Origin: Clostridium sp. UBA2485
GTDB taxonomy: Bacteria > Bacillota > Clostridia > Clostridiales > Clostridiaceae
Reading direction: 5' to 3'
DNA: 18,090 nucleotides
Assembly (NCBI RefSeq): GCF_002341865.1
Contig: NZ_DDOV01000030.1
Location: forward strand, 1 to 18,090
The translations under genes were made by a program, and so were the position numbers. Shown piece after piece: positions 1 through 7,677 of the stretch; position 1 is the first letter of the stretch; each line of letters starts with the position of its first letter. Below the pieces are notes generated by a model. It was given only the letters and a program-made list of their open reading frames with translations. It made no database searches and was not told the origin of the DNA.

Positions 1-36
1 TTGTGAATTGTGAACTGTGAATTTTGAATTTAGTAG
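1..36 (+). repeat. 3' end of dispersed structured repeat (copy 1, truncated by window)
   Basis: This stretch of TGTGAATTG-like units ending in GAATTTAGTAG matches, with a few substitutions, the end of the repeat at 9407-9612 when that copy is read on the minus strand (…GAATTGAATTTTAGCAG). It is therefore the right-hand end of the same element, with the rest lying left of the window. Repeats built of GTGAATTGTGAATT units are common between clostridial genes. No coding function is seen. Confidence 0.6.
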
Positions 37-135
37 TATTAGTGGCAATACCAATAAGTGTTAATTATTTTCAGGGATAGATCAAATTTAGGGGTGGTAT
101 ATATAGCTAATTTTACTATATCAAAAAAATACTTA

Positions 136-164
136 TTGAATAGTATAAAAATAAATGATAAAAT
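136..164 (+). promoter_or_regulatory. SigmaA-type promoter for the mutS2-like leader
   Basis: A -35 box TTGAAT (136-141), a 17-bp spacer and an extended -10 TGATAAAAT (TG at 156-157, TAAAAT at 159-164) predict transcription from about 170. That lies just upstream of the SD and 7-codon ORF at 183-219. The distance to the mutS2-like start (937) implies a leader of about 765 nt if this promoter drives the gene. Confidence 0.5.
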
Positions 165-195
165 GGTTTCATAATAAAATGAAGAGGAGATTTTT

Positions 196-219
196 ATGAG
201 TGCGATAGTTCTAAACTAA
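196..219 (+). CDS. Putative 7-codon leader peptide MSAIVLN
   Basis: ATG at 196 is followed by six codons and TAA (peptide MSAIVLN). A good SD, AGAGGAG (183-189), sits 6 nt before the ATG and about 25 nt after a well-formed promoter. An SD-equipped micro-ORF at the 5' end of a long leader with terminators is the classic layout of ribosome-mediated attenuation, as known for erm and some ABC-F resistance genes. A weak antisense to its SD (TTCTCCTT) lies just past 320. Translation is inferred from the SD only. It could also be a chance short ORF. Confidence 0.4.
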   Translation: MSAIVLN

Positions 220-454
220 GTAATTGAATAGTGAGTCTTTAAAAATTTTTAAATTGACCTGTTTTAATAGGTTTATTTGTTGTGAAATTTTTTAGACTTA
301 TGCTTAGTAGAACGGGGTTCACATTCTCCTTAATATAGGACATCAATCAGTAAATAAGTAGTCAATATATTAGTGTATTTTATTTCATTATTAATTGTAT
401 GATGTAAGGTATGCTGTCTGTATTTTGATTAATTATTTTATTTAAGATGTCTAG

Positions 455-489
455 CGAGGTAATAATCCGGGCTATTGCTCGGTTTTTTT
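455..489 (+). terminator. Intrinsic terminator / attenuator 1
   Basis: CGAG plus TAATA (455-464, one bulged G) pairs with TATTG plus CTCG (473-481) around an 8-nt loop. Seven T's follow at 483-489. It sits within the leader of the mutS2-like gene, about 450 nt before the start codon, so it would block the gene unless read through. Confidence 0.65.
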
Positions 490-695
490 ACGCCATTTTA
501 GAATTAGGTTTCATAAAGAAATTCTATTCATATAAATAATATACTGCTATGAAAAACTATGTCTTGCTATTAGTATATAATTTGTTAGCATTTAATTATA
601 TATTTAGTTAAGGTTTTTCAGTTATTGTAGTTATATTTATGAATGATTTTCTTTGTTGTGAATAATTCTAAATATAAAGAGGACGAAATTTTAGG

Positions 696-729
696 CTATA
701 AGTGAACGTTTGTTTACTTATAGTCTTTT
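696..729 (+). terminator. Intrinsic terminator / attenuator 2
   Basis: CTATAAGTGAAC (696-707) pairs with GTTTACTTATAG (712-723) as a 12-bp stem with one G-U pair and a GTTT loop, followed by TCTTTTT. This is a strong intrinsic terminator about 210 nt before the mutS2-like start, with no gene between it and terminator 1. Confidence 0.7.
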
Positions 730-936
730 TGCTATAACATTATAAGTTTTAAGGGAAAATTTTTGAAAAAATATATAAGACACTTAAAAGAATCACATTT
801 ACTAAGCTAATAGGTATTATAAATATTTTATAACACAGTAAGATTACAAATAGGTTGATAGGACTTATTATTCACAATATAAAGAAGCAAAAAGTTTTAA
901 ACGATTAAGAGAAATGAGTAAATGGAGGAATTAAAA

Positions 937-2892
937 GTGAATAATAAAGCAATTGAATTATTAGAATATAACAAAATAAAGGAAGTATTAAAAGGATATG
1001 CACTATCAGATATAGCTAAGAAAAGAATTGAAAGATTAGAACCTTATGTGGATATAAATATAATTAGAAAAAATATGATAGAAACCACAGAAGCTAGAGC
1101 TATAGTTGATATAAATTCAAGTGTACCAATTCATAGCTTAACTGGTATTAAAGCAGTAAGAGATAAGATTGAAAAAGGAATGATTCTTTCGCCAGAGGAT
1201 TTGGATATGATTTCTGAACTCCTTAAAGAAGTAAAAAGACTAAAAAGATTTATGTTAGATAAAGAACAGGTTGCACCAACTATAAGCTTATATGCATTAT
1301 CAACCTCTGAGCTAGGTGGATTAAGAGAGGAAATAGAAAAATCTATTGTAAGGGGGAGAGTAGATGATAGAGCAACCTCTAAATTATATAAAATAAGAAA
1401 GAGAATTATAATTTTAGAAGACAAAATTAAAAGTAAATTAGACAGTGTATTGAGAAATGAAAGATATAAAGGATATCTTCAAGATTCCTTAGTAAGCCAA
1501 AGAAATGGAAGATATGTTATTCCTATAAAAAGTGAATATAAAAAGGATATGGATGGAAGTATCCATGATAGATCTCAAAGCGGTTCTACAGTTTTCGTTG
1601 AGCCAGCAGAGGTTAAGAAAATACAGGATGAATTAGACTTTGAAAAGTTTGAGGAAGAAAAAGAAGTATATAAAATTTTATCCAATTTGACTAACTTTGT
1701 TTGTGACAATATAAAGGAAATAAAAGTAAATATAAAGGTTATGAGTAACTATGACTATATTTTCGCAAAAGGGAAATATAGTAAAGCTATAGAAGGAAGA
1801 AAAGTAGATTTCAATAATAGAAACTATATAAATATTAAAGATGCTAAGCATCCGTTATTAGGTAAGGATGCTGTTCCGTTAAATTTTGTAGTAGGAGAGG
1901 ACTATAAAGGAGTAATTATTACAGGACCGAATACAGGAGGAAAGACAGTAGCTTTAAAAACAGTAGGACTACTCACTTTAATGGCTCAGACAGGACTTCA
2001 TATACCAGTAGCTAAAGGAAGCGAAGTTGGAGTGTTTGCAGAAGTACTAGTAGATATTGGTGATGGTCAAAGTATAGAACAAAATCTTAGTACCTTCTCA
2101 TCTCATATCAAAAATATAATAAGTATATTAAACTGTGCCGATGAATATAGCTTAGTAATTTTAGATGAGGTTGGATCAGGAACAGATCCTAGTGAGGGCA
2201 TGGGTATAGCTGTAGCTATACTTGAGGAACTCTACAAAAAGGGAGCAGTAATTTGTGCCACAACTCATTATAGTGAAATAAAGGATTTTGCTCAAAACCA
2301 TATAGGATTTATAAATGGTTCAATGGAATTTGATATTAATACTCTTAAGCCATTATATAAACTCAATATTGGTAAAGCTGGAGAAAGTAATGCATTTTTA
2401 ATTGCACTAAGACTTGGCATGGATAAAGATATAATTGAAAGAGCTCATGCTGTAACTTATAAGGAAGAGAAAATTTACTTAGAATATAAGGATCAGAATG
2501 AGAATGTAATTAAGAAAGAAAAAGAGTTAACAATTCATCAAGAAAAAGTTGAAAAATTAAAGTCAGCTGATAAAAGAGAAAAGCTTAATGAAATTAAAGA
2601 TACAAAATTAAGTTTTAATATTGGTGATTGTGTATATATAAGTTTTATGAATAGAACGGGAATAATTTGCGAGGGGGAAAATTCCAAAGGTGAATATGGT
2701 GTTATGGTGATGAAAAAGAAAATTAAAATTAATAAAAAGAGATTATCTATTTATATAGATAAAGAAGAACTTTATCCTGAAGAATATGATTTAGACATTG
2801 TTTTTAAAAGTAAAGATTACAGAAAAAAAGATAAACTAATGAATAAGAAACATGTAAAAGGGCTTTTGATAGATGCTACTGAAGAAATTTAA
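937..2892 (+). CDS. MutS2-like ATPase lacking the Smr domain
   Basis: This is a 651-residue MutS-family ATPase of the MutS2 branch. Seen: Walker A GPNTGGKT (about 330-337), the MutS2 signature STFSSHIKNI, Walker B LVILDEVGSGTDPSEG (D near 410), and TTHYSEIK (H near 444). A charged coiled coil follows (about 510-555), then a KOW/SH3-like segment starting FNIGDCVYI (about 560-606). The protein ends at HVKGLLIDATEEI, whereas MutS2 proteins are usually about 780-790 aa with a C-terminal Smr nuclease domain; none is present. The ORF opens at ATG 922, but GTG 937 is preferred: GGAGG (925-929) lies 7 nt upstream of it and the family start (NNKAIELLEYNKI) aligns there. MutS2 itself acts in recombination control and splits collided ribosomes. 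A ribosome-linked role for this short paralogue is inference. Confidence 0.9.
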   Translation: MNNKAIELLEYNKIKEVLKGYALSDIAKKRIERLEPYVDINIIRKNMIETTEARAIVDINSSVPIHSLTGIKAVRDKIEKGMILSPEDLDMISELLKEVKRLKRFMLDKEQVAPTISLYALSTSELGGLREEIEKSIVRGRVDDRATSKLYKIRKRIIILEDKIKSKLDSVLRNERYKGYLQDSLVSQRNGRYVIPIKSEYKKDMDGSIHDRSQSGSTVFVEPAEVKKIQDELDFEKFEEEKEVYKILSNLTNFVCDNIKEIKVNIKVMSNYDYIFAKGKYSKAIEGRKVDFNNRNYINIKDAKHPLLGKDAVPLNFVVGEDYKGVIITGPNTGGKTVALKTVGLLTLMAQTGLHIPVAKGSEVGVFAEVLVDIGDGQSIEQNLSTFSSHIKNIISILNCADEYSLVILDEVGSGTDPSEGMGIAVAILEELYKKGAVICATTHYSEIKDFAQNHIGFINGSMEFDINTLKPLYKLNIGKAGESNAFLIALRLGMDKDIIERAHAVTYKEEKIYLEYKDQNENVIKKEKELTIHQEKVEKLKSADKREKLNEIKDTKLSFNIGDCVYISFMNRTGIICEGENSKGEYGVMVMKKKIKINKKRLSIYIDKEELYPEEYDLDIVFKSKDYRKKDKLMNKKHVKGLLIDATEEI

Positions 2893-3007
2893 AGCTTTGA
2901 GCTGATAGGATTAAGTGAGATAATATACAGTATCATATTAAATGTATAAATTGGATAAGTGAAACCTAATTTTATTTATCTACGTAAAATTAATATACTA
3001 AATTATT

Positions 3008-3062
3008 AAGAGTTTAAAGATATAAGGTAATAATTATGCCTTAAAAATATCTTTAAACTCTT
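3008..3062. terminator. Bidirectional terminator between convergent genes
   Basis: AAGAGTTTAAAGATAT (3008-3023) and ATATCTTTAAACTCTT (3047-3062) form a perfect 16-bp stem lying between the convergent mutS2-like and SDR genes. A T-rich tail follows on the plus strand and A-rich flanking sequence serves the minus strand. Confidence 0.8.
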
Positions 3063-3083
3063 ATTTTAAGTATTTAGAACATA

Positions 3084-3851
3084 TTAAACTGATGTCAAAC
3101 CGCCATCTACAAATAATGTTTGACCAGTTGTATAGCTAGAAGCATCTGATGCAAAGTAGATAACTGCACCATCTAACTCATCAGTATTTCCTGGTCTTCC
3201 TGCTGGACAAACTGCATTATACATTTTTAAATAGTCTTCACTATATAATGAAGTTTCTGTCATCTCTGTTTTGAAAAGACTAGGTCCAATTCCATTTACA
3301 GTTATTCCATGTTGAATTAGGGAAGTTCCCATACCTCTTGTTAAATTGATTACTGCACCTTTTGACGCATTGTATGCATGAAGAGGAGCATTTTTGCTAC
3401 CTATAAGTCCACAAACAGAAGCAACATTAACTATTTTTCCGTATTTTCTTTCCTTCATATGTTTTACAACATGTTTAGACATTAAAAATGCACCTTTAAC
3501 ATTAGCATCCATAACTCTATCCCATTCAGCCTCTTCTATATTTTCTACAGAACCTGCAGATGCTACTCCAGCATTGTTAATCAATATATCAATCTTACCA
3601 AATTTATCAATAATAGCAGCTACTGCTTTAATTACATCTTCTTCTCTCGTAACATCACATTTCACTGGGAAGGCTTTTCCGCCCATAGCTTCAATTTCTT
3701 TAGATAAACCTTCTAATTTTTCATATCTCCTTGCAAGTATTGCCACGCTAGCGCCTTGATCTGCAAAAGTTTTAGCAAGTTGAACTCCTATTCCACTAGA
3801 AGCCCCAGTTATAATTGCCACCTTACCTGTTAAATCAAATAAATTTCTCAT
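3084..3851 (-). CDS. Short-chain dehydrogenase/reductase, gluconate 5-dehydrogenase-like
   Basis: This is a cytoplasmic NAD(P)-dependent oxidoreductase of the classical SDR type (255 aa, normal length). Motifs seen: nucleotide-binding TGASSGIG (15-22), NNAG (92-95), catalytic Asn117, Ser145, and the YNASK motif with Tyr160 and Lys164, then the C-terminal GQTLFVDGG. Arg41-Arg42 at the end of the second strand suggest NADP(H) preference. The opening LFDLTGKVAIITG resembles gluconate 5-dehydrogenase (IdnO/Ga5DH)-type SDRs, but substrate cannot be read from the sequence; a sugar, polyol or steroid substrate is possible. SD TAAGGAGA (about 3859-3866) supports the ATG at 3851. It stands alone, convergent with the mutS2-like gene. 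A TATAAT (3893-3898, minus strand) may be its -10 box, with only a poor -35. Confidence 0.9.
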   Translation of the reverse strand: MRNLFDLTGKVAIITGASSGIGVQLAKTFADQGASVAILARRYEKLEGLSKEIEAMGGKAFPVKCDVTREEDVIKAVAAIIDKFGKIDILINNAGVASAGSVENIEEAEWDRVMDANVKGAFLMSKHVVKHMKERKYGKIVNVASVCGLIGSKNAPLHAYNASKGAVINLTRGMGTSLIQHGITVNGIGPSLFKTEMTETSLYSEDYLKMYNAVCPAGRPGNTDELDGAVIYFASDASSYTTGQTLFVDGGLTSV

Positions 3852-4102
3852 CGCAACATCTCCTTAATCTTTAATAAAATTTTTATAAAATTATTATACA
3901 TCATTATTATTAAAAGTCATACTTTATTTGTGAATAAGATGAAAATATTATTGAACCTATTTTTATTAAAATATCTCTTTTCTGTAATATACTAATATAC
4001 TCATGGTGTAAATTACGCTGAGATTATTTATAACTTTCAATTTGGCTAAAGTTCATGAGGAGAGTGCCTAAATATTATCGTATTTTTCCAATTTTAAAAT
4101 AA

Positions 4103-4177
4103 CTAATCTCTGTATAAACTTTGTTTTGTAAGAGTTGGGCCTACGTCAAAGTTATTTCCACCTAGAGCATCTATTAC
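4103..4177 (-). pseudogene. Possible relic of a CrtI/amine-oxidase-type FAD enzyme
   Basis: The gap 3852-4413 has no intact gene. On its minus strand a 24-codon open stretch reads VIDALGGNNFDVGPTLTKQS followed by LYRD and a stop. NNFDVGPTL…YRD resembles the GxxFDxGPTxL…YRE segment near the N-terminus of phytoene-desaturase-type FAD/NAD-binding oxidoreductases. No start, SD or Rossmann GxGxxG motif remains next to it, and stops interrupt both sides. If real it is a decayed remnant. The match rests on about 15 residues and could be chance. The rest of this gap shows nothing I recognise beyond a possible promoter at 4295-4323. Confidence 0.22.
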
Positions 4178-4294
4178 TTATCCAATATTTTCGCAAGTGG
4201 TATTTAGAAAGTTATGTTTTAAAAATATAAGTTAACAATATATTATTACAAATTACTATAGAAGAAAAATTTCTATAAAAAAGTTAAATCTTCA

Positions 4295-4323
4295 TATGAA
4301 GTATTATGAATAAATGATAAAAT
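4295..4323 (+). promoter_or_regulatory. Possible extended -10 promoter for the M6 protease
   Basis: TGATAAAAT (TG at 4315-4316, TAAAAT at 4318-4323) is identical to the extended -10 proposed at 156-164. The sequence 17 bp upstream (TATGAA) is a poor -35, so this is a tentative call. It lies about 90 bp before the protease start. Confidence 0.3.
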
Positions 4324-4413
4324 ATACCAATAATATGTCGTGATATATCTATATTAGGTATTTTTAAAGCTATAAATAAATTTGTAAAAAACTGAGTTAT
4401 GGGGGAAAGATTA

Positions 4414-6537
4414 ATGAAGGGTAATATGTTAATAAGAAGTTTTTTGATATTAGTAATTGTAATAGGACTAGTTAGTAATAATACATATGCTTATCAAGCT
4501 GCATCATCAGTTATCAATAAAGAAAATATCACTGAAAATATAGAAAGTAAATTAAAAACAAATATTAATTTCGGTGATAGTGTACAACCTATAAAATTAC
4601 AGGGAACTTGGAATGGTAAAAAAACCACAGTAAAACCTTTAGTAATATTAATGGAATTTCCTGATTACACACATGAAGATATAAATAAGGAGGAAACACC
4701 GAGAGACTTTAAAGATTGGTCTAAAAAACACTATGAAGATATGATATTTGGAGATAAAACTTATATAGGGCCCAAAGGTGAAGAACTTTTTACTATGAAG
4801 CAATATTATAATGAGCAATCAGGAGGGAGCTTTAATATAGAAGGTGGAGTAGCTGGTTGGTATAAAGCAAAGCATAGTGCAGAGTATTATGGAAAACCAT
4901 ATAGAAATGTTAGAGATAGTAATGTTACTTCCTTAATAAGAGAAGCTTTTGATAATGTTTGTAATGATAAAAATATTGATTTAAGTGAATATGATATAAA
5001 GGATCCTCTAGATATGGATGAAGATGGAGATTATGATGAACCAGATGGAATAATTGATTATCTAATTGTTATACATGCAGGAAAAGGTGAAGAAGTAGAT
5101 GGAGGAACATTAGGAGAAAATGCTATTTGGTCTCATAGAAATGCTATCAGTGAATATGCACCATATATGAAGAAAGATATTAATAGAAATTTAATTGGTA
5201 TTTATGATTATATGATAGTTCCACAGGATGCAGGAATAGGAGTTTTAGCTCATGAATATGGACATGTACTGGGGCTTCCAGATGAATATAATGTAACAGA
5301 TAATGGAGGAGATAATCCTGTTGGATATTGGTCTATTATGGCAAGTGGTAGTTGGGCTGGAATAAGTGCTGGAGCTGAGCCTACTGGATTTAGCCCTTGG
5401 TGCAAAAAATATTTACAAGATGAGTATGGCGGTAATTGGGTTAAGGAAACTAGGCTAAAGTTAGAGGAGATAGATGAAAAGGGATTAGATTTTCTTTTAG
5501 ATGAAGCAAGCAAAAAAGGGGAAAACACTCAATTAATTAGAATAGATTTACCTAAACAAAATGCCTATGATAGAAATGAAAAGAATAAATATTATCTTAT
5601 TGAGTGGCGTAATCATCAAGGAACAGATAGAGGATTGTCATCTACAGAGGGGGGGCAAGTATTTTATGATCCAGGTCTTCTAATATGGTATGTAGATGAA
5701 AGTTATTTAGAAAAGGATAAATTTGGATATTTGACAGGAAATAAAGATAATGATGTTAAAATACATCCAGGATATAGTTTTATAGGAGTAGTAGATAGTG
5801 ATCAACATTTAATAATATGGAGTGACGCTAATACTGGTGAAGAGGCTGAAAAGGCTTCATCAACTTATCATGTGCACGATGCTGCTTTTAGTTTAAAAAA
5901 GGGTAAAAAATTCTTTGTAAATAATATAAAGAATAAACCAGATAAAACCACTTTAGACAATATTATTTTTATGAACTCTATATTTGACGATAGTAAAGAT
6001 TATTCCAATAAAGAAGTAAAAGAAGCTGGCAGAATACTTCCACAGTATGGACTTAAAGTTTATGTGACAGGGGAGAGTAAAGATAGAACTGTGGGGAAAA
6101 TTCATATAGTTAGGAAAAAGGGAGATAATAATTTTACTGAAAGGAAGATATTGAGAGACGATATAACTTCTAATTTTATTCAGAATATATCATTAGATAA
6201 AAAAGTATTTAAATCAGGAGAAACTGTAACAGTTACATTAGAAACAAATATAGATAATCTAGATAAGGAAGCAGTTTTATGTTATGTAAATAATACTGAA
6301 GGAATTGAAGAGGAAAAAAAGATTGATTTGTGCTTAATTAAAGGTAAATATGTAGGAAAATTAAATATTGAAGATAATTTCAAATTAGGAAATTGGAAGC
6401 CAAGATATATTATTTTACAGGATAGAGAAGAGAGGGTAGAAATAATATATAATGTAGATTATGAAAACATTATTGGAAATTCTGCTAATAAAGAAAATTT
6501 AACTGATGGAGAATTTAATGTTATTTCTAAATCTTAA
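4414..6537 (+). CDS. Secreted M6-family (immune inhibitor A-like) metalloprotease
   Basis: A 707-aa zinc endopeptidase exported from the cell. The N-terminus is a clear signal peptide (MKGNMLIRSF, a hydrophobic stretch, NNTYA|YQ). The catalytic motif HEYGHVLGLPDEY gives zinc ligands His280 and His284, catalytic Glu281 and a downstream Asp290, and SIMASG holds the Met-turn (Met309), as in M6 enzymes. An acidic DMDEDGDYDEPDG segment before it looks like a calcium site. The last 150 residues look like an Ig-type β-domain. No LPxTG anchor is seen, so it is probably released. The ORF could open at ATG 4399, but ATG 4414 is preferred: GGGGGA (4401-4406) is 7 nt upstream of it and the signal peptide then starts normally. 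A run of seven G's lies at 5649-5655. It is monocistronic in appearance. Bacillus relatives degrade host proteins; the substrate here is unknown. Confidence 0.9.
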   Translation: MKGNMLIRSFLILVIVIGLVSNNTYAYQAASSVINKENITENIESKLKTNINFGDSVQPIKLQGTWNGKKTTVKPLVILMEFPDYTHEDINKEETPRDFKDWSKKHYEDMIFGDKTYIGPKGEELFTMKQYYNEQSGGSFNIEGGVAGWYKAKHSAEYYGKPYRNVRDSNVTSLIREAFDNVCNDKNIDLSEYDIKDPLDMDEDGDYDEPDGIIDYLIVIHAGKGEEVDGGTLGENAIWSHRNAISEYAPYMKKDINRNLIGIYDYMIVPQDAGIGVLAHEYGHVLGLPDEYNVTDNGGDNPVGYWSIMASGSWAGISAGAEPTGFSPWCKKYLQDEYGGNWVKETRLKLEEIDEKGLDFLLDEASKKGENTQLIRIDLPKQNAYDRNEKNKYYLIEWRNHQGTDRGLSSTEGGQVFYDPGLLIWYVDESYLEKDKFGYLTGNKDNDVKIHPGYSFIGVVDSDQHLIIWSDANTGEEAEKASSTYHVHDAAFSLKKGKKFFVNNIKNKPDKTTLDNIIFMNSIFDDSKDYSNKEVKEAGRILPQYGLKVYVTGESKDRTVGKIHIVRKKGDNNFTERKILRDDITSNFIQNISLDKKVFKSGETVTVTLETNIDNLDKEAVLCYVNNTEGIEEEKKIDLCLIKGKYVGKLNIEDNFKLGNWKPRYIILQDREERVEIIYNVDYENIIGNSANKENLTDGEFNVISKS

Positions 6538-6702
6538 ATAGTATGAAAAACACTTTATATGCAGATTTAAAGAACATTACTGAGTATAATTATTATTTAA
6601 ATTAGATTGATTAATATTATATACAAATTTATATACAATCTCTTGAATTTTATACTTAAGTATTTGGAAATAATAATTATATAAACTTAGGAGGTGAATT
6701 TT

Positions 6703-7479
6703 ATGATAAATAGATTACCCGCTCTATTTATTGCACATGGAAGTCCTATGAATGCAATATTAAACAATTCATATACTGAATCACTTGAAGAATTAGGAAA
6801 GTATATGGAAAGGCCAGAGGCTATTATGGTTATTTCAGCTCATTGGGAAACAAAGGGAACTTTTATTACCTACGATGATAAGCCAAAACAAATTTATGAT
6901 TTTTATGGTTTTCCAGAAGAATTATATAATATAAAATACAATCCCAAAGGTGGAAAAGCTTATGTCGATATGGTTGTTGAAGAGTTGAAAGATGAAGATA
7001 TTAAAAGAACCAATGAATGGGGACTAGATCATGGAGCTTGGGGAGTACTTACTCATATATATCCTAATGCAGATATACCTGTATTTCAATTGAGTTTAAA
7101 CTTATTGGGTGATGAGACATATCACTATAATTTAGGTAAAAAATTATATAAGTTAAGAGAAAAAGGAATATTGATAATAGGTAGTGGAAATATTGTCCAT
7201 AATCTAAGGATGATTAATTATGATATGTACTCAAAACCCTTTGATTGGGCTATTGAATTTGACGAGTACATTGCAAGGGCTATAAAAAATAAAAATCATA
7301 AAGAGTTAATAGAATATAATCAAATGGGCATGGCTGCTAAGTTATCGGTTCCAACAAAGGAACACTATCTGCCATTATTATATATTGTAGCTATGCAACA
7401 AGAAAATGATGAAGTTAAATTTATACATGAATCTATACAAAATGGCTCTATGTCAATGAGAACCATGCAAATAGGATAA
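6703..7479 (+). CDS. Class III extradiol dioxygenase, LigB/YgiD (DODA) type
   Basis: A 258-aa cytoplasmic enzyme of the LigB-fold 4,5-DOPA dioxygenase/YgiD group. These are metal-dependent ring-opening dioxygenases, whose real substrate in anaerobes is unclear. Seen: HGSPMNA (His12), ISAHWE (His47), LDHGAWGVL (His110), GSGNIVHNL (His166) and PTKEHYLPLL (His221), which are the expected conserved histidines. Length is normal for the family. The reading frame extends back to GTG 6694, but that codon overlaps the SD. AGGAGG (6689-6694) is 8 nt before ATG 6703, and the family N-terminus (LPALFIAHGSP) fits this start. It is followed by its own strong terminator and looks monocistronic. An oxygen-using fold in a presumably strict anaerobe suggests either oxygen-stress chemistry or a different reaction; this is inference. 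Confidence 0.88.
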   Translation: MINRLPALFIAHGSPMNAILNNSYTESLEELGKYMERPEAIMVISAHWETKGTFITYDDKPKQIYDFYGFPEELYNIKYNPKGGKAYVDMVVEELKDEDIKRTNEWGLDHGAWGVLTHIYPNADIPVFQLSLNLLGDETYHYNLGKKLYKLREKGILIIGSGNIVHNLRMINYDMYSKPFDWAIEFDEYIARAIKNKNHKELIEYNQMGMAAKLSVPTKEHYLPLLYIVAMQQENDEVKFIHESIQNGSMSMRTMQIG

Positions 7480-7506
7480 AGAAGTTTTGTAATAATAGTA
7501 TTTTAA

Positions 7507-7557
7507 AAATAAAAAACATACTCATTTATGTACGTTAAGTGAGTATGTTTTTTATTT
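7507..7557. terminator. Intrinsic terminator after the dioxygenase
   Basis: AAATAAAAAACATACTCA (7507-7524) and TGAGTATGTTTTTTATTT (7540-7557) form an 18-bp perfect stem around a 15-nt loop, with a T-rich 3' arm. It separates the dioxygenase from the corrinoid cluster. Confidence 0.85.
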
Positions 7558-7677
7558 ATAGTATTATTATAAAATTCTATAGAACTTAGCAGTTATATTA
7601 CATTATAGTATATTCATTGTATAGAGATAAGTTTGAAAATACAATAATAGATGAAAAGCTTTTAGAGGGAGGAGAAT

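Larger units (their letters stand above)
171..936 (+). promoter_or_regulatory. Long untranslated leader with two terminators before the mutS2-like gene
   Basis: About 765 nt separate the predicted transcription start from the mutS2-like start. Within it are the 7-codon ORF, an AT-only perfect palindrome (TTTAAAAATTTTTAAA, 238-253), a TGTGAA…TTCACA pair, and terminators at 455-489 and 696-729. GGACATC near 340 can pair with GATGTCT at about 447-453, next to the first terminator stem, which would be a possible switch. I recognise no T-box, SAM, or other known riboswitch core. Alternatively the first 490 bases are an independent small RNA and a second promoter lies further down. Confidence 0.4.

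Noticed and set aside
91..100. GGGGTGGTAT, resembling part of a T-box core
   Set aside because: It lies upstream of the predicted promoter, and no specifier stem, full AGGGTGGNACCGCG motif or antiterminator is nearby.
105..127. TATATAG/CTATAT hairpin followed by A-rich sequence
   Set aside because: An AT-only short stem with no T-run on the plus strand; not convincing as a terminator or operator.
639..665. Possible second micro-ORF MNDFLCCE before terminator 2
   Set aside because: It has no SD in front and its position relative to the terminator stem is not clearly meaningful.
3394..3759. 121-aa ORF opposite the SDR gene
   Set aside because: It is antisense to an intact SDR with all catalytic motifs, and its sequence has no recognisable domain or SD.
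4991..5062. Acidic DMDEDGDYDEPDG stretch in the protease as a dockerin or true EF-hand
   Set aside because: This acidic segment is usual in M6 proteases ahead of the catalytic motif; only one is present and no dockerin duplication exists.
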